Of a DNA stretch of 21,705 nt, positions 15,045-20,051 are shown piece after piece. The DNA is from an uncultured Clostridium sp. (GTDB lineage Bacteria > Bacillota > Clostridia > TANB77 > CAG-508), in NCBI GenBank assembly GCA_900552655.1, contig USAE01000026.1, positions 1 through 21,705 of the forward strand, given 5' to 3'. Every line of letters starts with the position of its first letter. Position 1 is the first letter of the stretch. Below the pieces are notes generated by a model. It did no database searches. It was not told where the DNA came from and worked only from the letters and a program-made list of their open reading frames with translations. The position numbers and the translations under genes were made by a program.

Positions 15045-16334
15045 TTATTTAGATTTTACTTCTATCTTTTCTAGTCCACCCATGTATGGTCTTAAAACTT
15101 CTGGAATAACTACACTTCCATCAGGCATATAATTATTTTCCATAATTGAAATTAACATACGTGGTGGAGCAACTACAGTATTATTTAATGTATGAGCAAA
15201 ATAATTACCTTTTTCGCCTTTTATTCTAATTCCTAATCTACGTGCTTGTGCATCTGTTAAATTAGAACAACTTCCAACTTCAAAATATTTCTTTTGTCTT
15301 GGGCTCCAAGCTTCTACGTCGCAAGATTTCGCTTTTAAGTCTGCTAGGTCACCACTACAACATTCTAAAGTTCTTACTGGAATATTCATACTTCTAAAGA
15401 ATTCAACAGTATATGACCACATTTTGTTATACCAATCCCAAGAATCTTCTGGTTCACATACAACAATCATTTCTTGTTTTTCAAATTGATGAATTCTATA
15501 AATACCACGTTCTTCTAAACCATGAGCGCCTTTTTCTTTTCTAAAACATGGAGAATAAGATGTCATTGTGTATGGCATATTTTCTTTTTTCAAAATTTGA
15601 TCTTTAAATTTTCCAATCATAGAATGTTCACTTGTACCAATTAAGTATAAATCTTCACCTTCAATTTTGTACATCATTGCATCCATTTCTTCAAAGCTCA
15701 TAACACCAGTTACAACATCACTTCTTATCATGAAAGGTGGAATACAATAAGTAAAGCCTTTATTTATCATAAAATCTCTTGCATATGTTAAAACAGCAGA
15801 ATGTAATCTGGCAACATCACCCATTAAGTAATAAAAACCTTGACCTGCAACACGTCTAGCGCTATCTAAGTCTAATCCATTTAGAGCTTCTAAAATTTCA
15901 CCATGGAATGGAATTTCATAATCTGGAACTAGAGGTTCGCCAAACTTTTCTATTTCAACATTTTCATTATCATCTTTTCCTATAGGAACAGATTCATGCA
16001 TAATATTTGGAATTTTAAACATTCTAACTTTAATTTCTTCAGCATATTTACTTTCTAAAGCTTCATTTTCTTCTAATTGATTATTAATGTCTTGAACTTG
16101 AGTTTTTATTTTTTCAGCTTCTTCTTTTTGACCATTTTTCATTAAAGTACCAATTTCGGCGCTTAATGTTTTTCTTTTGTTTCTTAATTCATCACCAGCA
16201 AGTTGACTTGCTCTATATTTTTTATCTAAGTCGATTACTTCGTCAACTAAAACTAACTTATTGTCTTGAAATTTTTTCTTAATGTTTTCCTTTACAATTT
16301 CAGGATTTTCTCTTAAAAATTTAATATCTATCAT
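15045..16334 (-). CDS. serS: Seryl-tRNA synthetase
   Basis: A 429-residue class II synthetase that charges tRNA-Ser. The N-terminal long coiled-coil arm (about 27-105) contacts the long variable arm of the tRNA. The catalytic core has TSEHSMIGKF (234-243), motif 2 CFRKEKGAHG and RIHQFEKQEM (263-289), and motif 3 around NTVVAPPRMLI (385-395, with R392). The C-terminus ends SVVIPEVLRPYMGG. Motif 3 (APPR where many bacteria have a glycine-rich AxGR) and the motif 2 loop differ from the commonest bacterial form, so this belongs to a divergent SerRS branch. The start at 16334 has GGGGGAA upstream. It is the second gene behind a serine T-box leader, 14 nt after the DUF1653 gene, and is probably controlled by uncharged tRNA-Ser. 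Confidence 0.97.
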   Translation of the reverse strand: MIDIKFLRENPEIVKENIKKKFQDNKLVLVDEVIDLDKKYRASQLAGDELRNKRKTLSAEIGTLMKNGQKEEAEKIKTQVQDINNQLEENEALESKYAEEIKVRMFKIPNIMHESVPIGKDDNENVEIEKFGEPLVPDYEIPFHGEILEALNGLDLDSARRVAGQGFYYLMGDVARLHSAVLTYARDFMINKGFTYCIPPFMIRSDVVTGVMSFEEMDAMMYKIEGEDLYLIGTSEHSMIGKFKDQILKKENMPYTMTSYSPCFRKEKGAHGLEERGIYRIHQFEKQEMIVVCEPEDSWDWYNKMWSYTVEFFRSMNIPVRTLECCSGDLADLKAKSCDVEAWSPRQKKYFEVGSCSNLTDAQARRLGIRIKGEKGNYFAHTLNNTVVAPPRMLISIMENNYMPDGSVVIPEVLRPYMGGLEKIEVKSK

Positions 16335-16348
16335 AATGATTCCCCCTA

Positions 16349-16612
16349 TTATTTTTTTATGTAATTTATAGATAAATCTTGGGCTAATTCAAACCTGTGT
16401 TTTTGACCTGTAATGTTATCAGGTCTTTCTGGAATTTCTTCTAAAAACATTTTTTCTGGTCTAACCCAAATATAATTTCCATCTTCTCTTTCATATAATG
16501 GTTTGTAAACAACCATTCTTTCGTTAGTTTCCGAGTCACAAGCTATATTTTCTACAAAATAATAATTCCCTTTAAAATGACGATAAATTTTTCCAATTTT
16601 TACTTTTTCCAT
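16349..16612 (-). CDS. DUF1653 family protein
   Basis: An 87-residue protein whose pattern GKIYRHFKGNYY, then MVVYKPLY and WVRPEKMFLEE, is that of the DUF1653 family (family members are typically 65-90 residues). The biochemical role is unknown to me. It is likely a small cytoplasmic beta-rich domain. The ATG at 16612 follows a perfect AGGAGG site. It is placed directly between the serine T-box leader and serS, with 14 nt to serS, so it is expected to rise when charged tRNA-Ser is scarce. That coupling is inferred from position only. Confidence 0.88.
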   Translation of the reverse strand: MEKVKIGKIYRHFKGNYYFVENIACDSETNERMVVYKPLYEREDGNYIWVRPEKMFLEEIPERPDNITGQKHRFELAQDLSINYIKK

Positions 16613-16651
16613 AAAATAATCCTCCTAAATAAAATTAAAGCTAGACTGTAT

Positions 16652-16880
16652 AAAAAACAAAAAACGTCCTTATATAAAATATAAGGACGAATATAATCCG
16701 CGGTGCCACCTTAAGTTACTATAAAATAATACTCTCGATTAGTAGGATAACTGCCTAACTTACAGTTTAGCTTTCGCTAAAAACATTTAAGAGTAGATTC
16801 GCATATAAATTTTATTTACTTGCACCAACCGTAAATTCTCTAAAAAAATTAAATATGTTACTAATCTCTTATTAACATTT
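16652..16880 (-). promoter_or_regulatory. Serine-specific T-box riboswitch leader
   Basis: The minus strand has the T-box sequence AAGGTGGCACCGCGGA (16712-16697). Its TGGC can pair with the GCCA end of tRNA-Ser, whose discriminator base is G. Stem I begins near 16878 with AGAGATTAGTA (the AGTA loop-E part) and returns as GCGAATCTACTCTT, placing a TCT serine codon at 16797-16795 as specifier. The terminator stem CGTCCTTAT/ATAAGGACG (16689-16681 with 16673-16665) is followed by a U-rich tract. TAAGG of the T-box (16713-16709) can instead pair with CCTTA of that stem, forming the antiterminator. Uncharged tRNA-Ser should therefore allow transcription into the DUF1653 gene and serS. Confidence 0.95.
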
Positions 16881-16883
16881 ATA

Positions 16884-16903
16884 TTAAACTACACATAGTT
16901 TAA
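16884..16903. promoter_or_regulatory. 8-bp inverted repeat between divergent transcription units
   Basis: TTAAACTA and TAGTTTAA flank CACA. It lies in the presumed promoter of the T-box operon and about 40 nt upstream of the -35 box of the small gene at 17083. It could be an operator, or a chance feature of AT-rich DNA. Confidence 0.3.
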
Positions 16904-16942
16904 CATAATTTTGTATGTAGTTCAAGTAATTTAAGGAAATTA

Positions 16943-16971
16943 TTGTAAAAAAGCAAATATTATGCTATAAT
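16943..16971 (+). promoter_or_regulatory. Predicted promoter of the small gene at 17083
   Basis: TTGTAA (16943-16948) and a consensus TATAAT (16966-16971) with extended TGC are spaced by 17 nt. The leader would be about 105 nt and includes an unused-looking TAAGGAGG at 17027-17034. Confidence 0.7.
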
Positions 16972-17082
16972 AATAAGTGCATTATTAATTAGGAACGAGC
17001 ATGCATTTAACGATGTAAAGCTCAAGTAAGGAGGAAAGTAAAAGTTTTTGCAGGTTGTTAATGGTCAAGAGAAAGGAACAAA

Positions 17083-17313
17083 ATGGCCATGAACAAGAAG
17101 TTGGTGTGCGTGATTCTCGTAGTTGTTCTGGTATTTGAGGTAGTCATCCAACAGATGACTATTGCGATCCAGAAGGAAACATTGCAGAGTGTTCTTGAGA
17201 TGTCGCAGAACCAGCAAGAAACCATCTACCTACAGGAACAGGAGAATGAAATCCTTAAGCAGAAACTTAAGGAGCTAAGTTCTTCTGGAACTCCTTGTAG
17301 GATCCCTTTGTAG
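17083..17313 (+). CDS. Unrecognised small membrane-anchored coiled-coil protein, GC-rich for this window
   Basis: I do not recognise this 76-residue protein. Residues about 6-22 (LVCVILVVVLVFEVV) form one membrane segment and 30-66 form a probable coiled coil rich in Q, E and L; a short tail SGTPCRIPL ends the chain. The layout, a single anchor plus a short coil, is like small bitopic adaptors such as division proteins, but I see no specific likeness. By my count about 43% of its bases are G or C, clearly above its neighbours, and it uses codons such as CTG, CTC, ATC and GTG that are rare elsewhere here. That suggests recent transfer or unusual expression. AAAGGA lies 5 nt before the ATG. It has its own promoter and terminator. 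Confidence 0.7.
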   Translation: MAMNKKLVCVILVVVLVFEVVIQQMTIAIQKETLQSVLEMSQNQQETIYLQEQENEILKQKLKELSSSGTPCRIPL

Positions 17314-17340
17314 ATACGGAGGTTTCCTACCAGACAGAAG

Positions 17341-17374
17341 CGGGAGCTCAACAATAGTTGGGTTCTCGTTTTTT
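17341..17374 (+). terminator. Intrinsic terminator of the small gene at 17083
   Basis: A 12-pair stem including G-U pairs (17341-17352 with 17357-17368) encloses the loop AATA and is followed by six T (17369-17374). Confidence 0.85.
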
Positions 17375-17376
17375 AT

Positions 17377-17426
17377 ATAGTAGGAAAGTTCTCCTAGTAG
17401 GAGAACTTTCTGTACTAGAGAATTAT
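17377..17426 (+). repeat. 50-nt structured element, copy B
   Basis: A perfect 12-bp stem (17384-17395 with 17399-17410) with a 3-nt loop lies between the conserved ends ATAGTAGG and AGAATTAT. It is the partner of copy A. It starts 2 nt after one terminator T tract and runs straight into a second terminator, so it is sandwiched between two terminators with no gene inside. Confidence 0.75.
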
Positions 17427-17487
17427 AGCGAACCTTAGATTTCTTAGAATTTACATTTGTTAGAAAATCTTAGGTTCGCTTTTTTTT
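17427..17487 (+). terminator. Second intrinsic terminator, directly after element B
   Basis: AGCGAACCT (17427-17435) pairs with AGGTTCGCT (17472-17480). The stem extends inward through AGATTT with one mismatch, and a run of seven or more T follows. Confidence 0.88.
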
Positions 17488-17504
17488 AATAATAAAGGCT
17501 TTCA

Positions 17505-17528
17505 AAATTATGTTAATTATGATATAAT
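17505..17528 (+). promoter_or_regulatory. Predicted promoter of the 17564-18470 gene pair
   Basis: A consensus TATAAT (17523-17528) with extended TGA is clear. The -35 is poor (TTTCAA around 17500-17505), so the extended -10 probably carries the activity. Confidence 0.55.
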
Positions 17529-17563
17529 ATGTAAGATAAAAAATAGAAAGGAGACTTTAAAGA

Positions 17564-17917
17564 ATGGAAAAGTCGAGAAAAAAGAATAGCGAAAAGCTAT
17601 TCTTGCTAAAGGTATGTTTACCAATAGCATATGAAGAAATTGGAGATGTTATAATCGAAGCAGTCGAACGGGGGTGGGCAGTAGAGCAAGACTTTAATCT
17701 TATCAACAACATTGTAGGAAGATATGTAAAAACAGCAAAAGATGAAACACTTTCTTACAAAGGAACATTAGAAGATAAAATGAATCTAATTAGACAATTT
17801 AATTATTTTTTATATGAATACGTAGAAACGAGAAATCCAGAAACAACAGAACAAGTAGACAAATTCGTAGAAGAATACTACGAAAATTTTAAAAAAGCAG
17901 TAGAATTAGGAGATTAG
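17564..17917 (+). CDS. Unrecognised small helical protein
   Basis: I do not recognise this 117-residue protein. It has no membrane segment or signal peptide. The pattern is all helical, with a basic N-terminus (MEKSRKKNSEK), a middle containing ERGWAVEQDFNLINNIVGRYV and an acidic C-terminus (VEEYYENFKKAVELGD). AAAGGAG lies 10 nt before the ATG, a slightly long spacing. One base separates its stop from the next start, so the two proteins are probably made together and may interact. It lies downstream of element B and two terminators. Confidence 0.75.
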   Translation: MEKSRKKNSEKLFLLKVCLPIAYEEIGDVIIEAVERGWAVEQDFNLINNIVGRYVKTAKDETLSYKGTLEDKMNLIRQFNYFLYEYVETRNPETTEQVDKFVEEYYENFKKAVELGD

Positions 17918-17918
17918 T

Positions 17919-18470
17919 ATGAATAAGTATAAAAAAATGACAAGAGAGGAACTGAAGGAAATTGTTCGTTCCTACACAGATTTCTCGAAATATACTCGGG
18001 AGGAAATGTTAGATAAGATAGAAGAAATTAACTCTAAATCACCATTTCCAGAAATGAAAGTTTTATTAAAAGATATTCAAACTTTTTCAGATGAAGAACT
18101 AAAAGAATATTTTAAGAGCTTATATTGCTCAGATTGGACAAGAGATGATCTTTTATGGGATATAGAAAGACATGAAGAATTCGAAGAACTTTCACGTGAA
18201 GAATTAGAGGAAAAATATCTAAATCTAGAGGAAAAAAAGTATAATAAAGAAACAATCATAATGGGAATAATATTATTTGCATATATGATAATATCAAGTA
18301 TGGTTTTTTCTAGAATCGAAAATGGTGATGAGATTACTAAAAAAGAAAGAGAAGCCTTAGAGCAAAAGATTGAACAACAAGAAGAAAAGATAGAAAGCAT
18401 GGAAGATGTAATAAATGCAATAATTGATGTATATATCTTGCAAGAAGATGAAAACACTCCAATAATTTAA
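17919..18470 (+). CDS. Unrecognised membrane protein with repeated TREEL-type helix caps and a C-terminal coiled coil
   Basis: I do not recognise this 183-residue protein. The N-terminal 100 residues hold five similar helix starts: TREEL (8-12), TREEM (26-30), SDEEL (57-61), TRDDL (74-78) and SREEL (92-96), three of the four intervals being 17-18 residues, which suggests a repeated helical unit. One membrane segment follows (about 112-130, IIMGIILFAYMIISSMVFS), then a charged coiled coil (140-170). The N-terminal half is probably cytoplasmic, but the topology is uncertain. An AGGAG site lies in the end of the preceding gene, 1 nt away, so they form an operon. A hairpin follows at 18480. Confidence 0.78.
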   Translation: MNKYKKMTREELKEIVRSYTDFSKYTREEMLDKIEEINSKSPFPEMKVLLKDIQTFSDEELKEYFKSLYCSDWTRDDLLWDIERHEEFEELSREELEEKYLNLEEKKYNKETIIMGIILFAYMIISSMVFSRIENGDEITKKEREALEQKIEQQEEKIESMEDVINAIIDVYILQEDENTPII

Positions 18471-18479
18471 AAAAGTAGG

Positions 18480-18511
18480 GAAGCCTTTTTAGCATAAGCT
18501 AAGAAGGTTTC
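18480..18511 (+). terminator. Hairpin after the 17919 gene, no T tract
   Basis: GAAGCCTTTTTAGC (18480-18493) pairs with GCTAAGAAGGTTTC (18498-18511) around ATAA, with wobble pairs. The downstream TTGCTGT is a weak U tract. Its setting (AGTAGG before, TGTATAAG after) resembles elements A and B distantly. Confidence 0.45.
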
Positions 18512-18560
18512 TTGCTGTATAAGAAAGATATATTAAATAAAAGATTTTATTAATAAAAAA

Positions 18561-18584
18561 CGAAATTTTGTTTGACAAACAAAA
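18561..18584. promoter_or_regulatory. Candidate LexA operator overlapping the lexA promoter
   Basis: CGAAATTTTGTTTG (18561-18574) matches 8 of the 10 fixed bases of the Bacillus SOS box CGAAC-N4-GTTCG. Overlapping it, TTTTGTTTG and CAAACAAAA (18566-18574, 18576-18584) form a perfect 9-bp inverted repeat around one A. Either would cover the -35 box, as expected for autorepression. Confidence 0.55.
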
Positions 18585-18600
18585 AATCATATGATAGTAT
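18572..18600 (+). promoter_or_regulatory. Predicted lexA promoter
   Basis: A consensus TTGACA (18572-18577) lies 17 nt before TAGTAT (18595-18600). The spacer contains the perfect palindrome ATCATATGAT (18586-18595). Confidence 0.65.
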
Positions 18601-18628
18601 GTTATAAAATAAAATGGAGGCGTAGTAA

Positions 18629-19270
18629 GTGAAAAAAGATAAAAGTGATTTGAATAAAAGAGAAGTTGCAATTTTAAACTTTATATCAAAACAAATAAAA
18701 GCGAATCAATACCCACCATCTGTAAGAGAAATATGTAAAGCTGTAGGTTTAAATTCAACAGCAACAGTACATGGGTATTTAGAAAAATTAGAACAAAAGG
18801 GTTATATAAGAAAAGAATCTCAAAAAGGAAGAGCGTTAAGAGTTGTAGATGGTGAAGATGTTATAAGAAAACCAAAGGATTTATATTCTGGTAAAGAATT
18901 AGTAGATGTACCAGTAGTAGGAAAAATAACTGCAGGTGCGCCAATTCTAGCTGTAGAAAATATTACAGATACATTTCCAATTCCATTAGACTTTGTAGGA
19001 AATTCCGAAAGCTTTATGCTAACCGTTAGAGGAGAAAGTATGATAGAAGCAGGAATTTTAGATGGTGACTATATATTAGTAAAACAACAAAATACAGCAG
19101 AAAATGGTCAAATAGTTGTAGCTTTAATAGATGACGAAGCGACAGTAAAAACATTTTATAAAGAAAAAGATTATATAAGATTACAACCAGAAAATCATAC
19201 AATGGATCCTATAATAGTGCCAGATTGTAAAATCCTTGGTAAAGTAGCGGGAGTATTTAGAAAAATGTAG
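18629..19270 (+). CDS. lexA: SOS repressor LexA
   Basis: A 213-residue LexA of normal length. The N-terminal winged helix (about 8-72) has the recognition region STATVHGYLEKLEQKGY (43-59), close to the Bacillus form. The self-cleavage site is the Ala-Gly bond A102-G103 in KITAGAPI. The S24-type catalytic dyad is S137 in VRGESM and K174 in EATVKTFY. It represses DNA damage genes and cleaves itself when RecA is activated on single-stranded DNA. The start is GTG at 18629, supported by TGGAGG 8 nt upstream. Candidate operators overlap its promoter. The neighbouring gene of 54 residues lies 48 nt downstream and may be co-transcribed. Typical SOS neighbours such as yneA are not recognised here. Confidence 0.97.
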   Translation: MKKDKSDLNKREVAILNFISKQIKANQYPPSVREICKAVGLNSTATVHGYLEKLEQKGYIRKESQKGRALRVVDGEDVIRKPKDLYSGKELVDVPVVGKITAGAPILAVENITDTFPIPLDFVGNSESFMLTVRGESMIEAGILDGDYILVKQQNTAENGQIVVALIDDEATVKTFYKEKDYIRLQPENHTMDPIIVPDCKILGKVAGVFRKM

Positions 19271-19318
19271 TATAAAATAAATACCTTTAAAACATAATAT
19301 ATTATAGGGGAATATATT

Positions 19319-19483
19319 ATGGGAAAAGATAAAAAAATTAAAGAGATAGAAGTGGGAGAAGACGTAAGTAGAAATGGTGAATTTATACCAACAGAATTTG
19401 CGTGGATAAGTTTGGGATATCAAAAGGAAAATGCAGAAAGATTGCAAAAACTAACAAATAAGAAAAAAGAAACGAAGAAATAA
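19319..19483 (+). CDS. Small hypothetical protein downstream of lexA
   Basis: A 54-residue protein, MGKDKKIKEIEVGEDV at the start and a lysine-rich tail. There is no membrane segment. I do not recognise it. The ATG at 19319 has AGGGGA 8 nt upstream, and codon use resembles neighbouring genes, so I think it is real. It lies 48 nt after lexA on the same strand with no terminator between, and so may be induced by DNA damage. That is inference. A long hairpin follows. Confidence 0.65.
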   Translation: MGKDKKIKEIEVGEDVSRNGEFIPTEFAWISLGYQKENAERLQKLTNKKKETKK

Positions 19484-19493
19484 ATATAAAAAT

Positions 19494-19588
19494 AAATGTG
19501 GCTTTATTAAAAATTAGTAGAAAATGTTTACAAGTAAAAGAACTTTTGAAAGTAAGATTTATTACAATTTAATAAATCCACATTTTTT
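19494..19588 (+). terminator. Long hairpin terminator after the lexA operon
   Basis: 18-nt arms with one mismatch (19494-19511 with 19568-19585, ends AAATGTGG and CCACATTT) enclose a 56-nt loop that can fold further (AAAAG with CTTTT), and a run of six T ends at 19588. Confidence 0.7.
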
Positions 19589-19590
19589 AC

Positions 19591-19619
19591 TTGAAAGAGG
19601 CAAAAAATAATGATAAAAT
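19591..19619 (+). promoter_or_regulatory. Predicted promoter of the gene at 19648
   Basis: TTGAAA (19591-19596) and TAAAAT (19614-19619) with extended TGA are spaced by 17 nt. The TTG at 19591 could be mistaken for an upstream start codon of the following gene, but it fits a -35 box better. Confidence 0.65.
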
Positions 19620-19647
19620 TAAGCTATTAGTAAAAGGGGGTATAAGT

Positions 19648-19989
19648 ATGGATGGTAAAAGTAAAGAAATATATTCAGAGCTTAGTGCTTTTTTGGATAG
19701 TATAGATGAAGAAAGAAGAAATAAAATACCAGAAGATTTAAGAGAGCTAATAAATAGCAAAAAAGATGATACTTATACACCAAAATATACTAAAGGAACA
19801 CCTTTAGAAAAGCTAAAAATGAAAAAAGAAACCAAAGATATGATAAATCTGTTAAATTTTAATTATTGGTGCGAAAATGAAAAACAGAGAAAAGAATTAA
19901 TGGAAGAAATAGCAAATGGTAAGAAAAATGAAGCAACAAAAAATAATGCATTTAATAAAATAATAAATATATTTAAAAAGAAAAGCTAA
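19648..19989 (+). CDS. Unrecognised small cytoplasmic protein
   Basis: A 113-residue charged, helical protein beginning MDGKSKEIYSELSAFL, with no membrane segment; I do not recognise it. A helical N-terminal part (SAFLDSIDEERRNKIPEDLREL) leads to KGTPLEKLKMKKETKDMINLLNFNYW and a lysine-rich C-terminus (IINIFKKKS). The start at 19648 is chosen because AAGGGGG lies 8 nt upstream and a good promoter occupies the in-frame sequence further up. It is transcribed alone and converges with the ABC transporter gene. A membrane- or nucleic acid-binding role for the basic tail would be a guess. Confidence 0.75.
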   Translation: MDGKSKEIYSELSAFLDSIDEERRNKIPEDLRELINSKKDDTYTPKYTKGTPLEKLKMKKETKDMINLLNFNYWCENEKQRKELMEEIANGKKNEATKNNAFNKIINIFKKKS

Positions 19990-20036
19990 ATCGAAATGAA
20001 TAAATAGATAGGAAATTCAATTAAGCCTTTCTTTTT
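19975..20036 (+). terminator. Weak candidate terminator after the gene at 19648
   Basis: AAAAAGAAAAGC (19975-19986, overlapping the gene end) can pair with GCCTTTCTTTTT (20025-20036) with one mismatch across a 38-nt loop. The pairing is mostly A-U, so confidence is low. Confidence 0.3.
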
Positions 20037-20051
20037 ATTAATTTTAAATAT

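Noticed and set aside
17048..17092. A 14-codon TTG-started frame after TAAGGAGG whose TGA overlaps the start region of the gene at 17083.
   Set aside because: Spacing from the ribosome site is about 13 nt and the start codon is weak; no conservation can be judged here.
19591..19647. N-terminal extension of the gene at 19648 to a TTG start.
   Set aside because: The TTG belongs to a well-spaced promoter, and the best ribosome site precedes the ATG at 19648.
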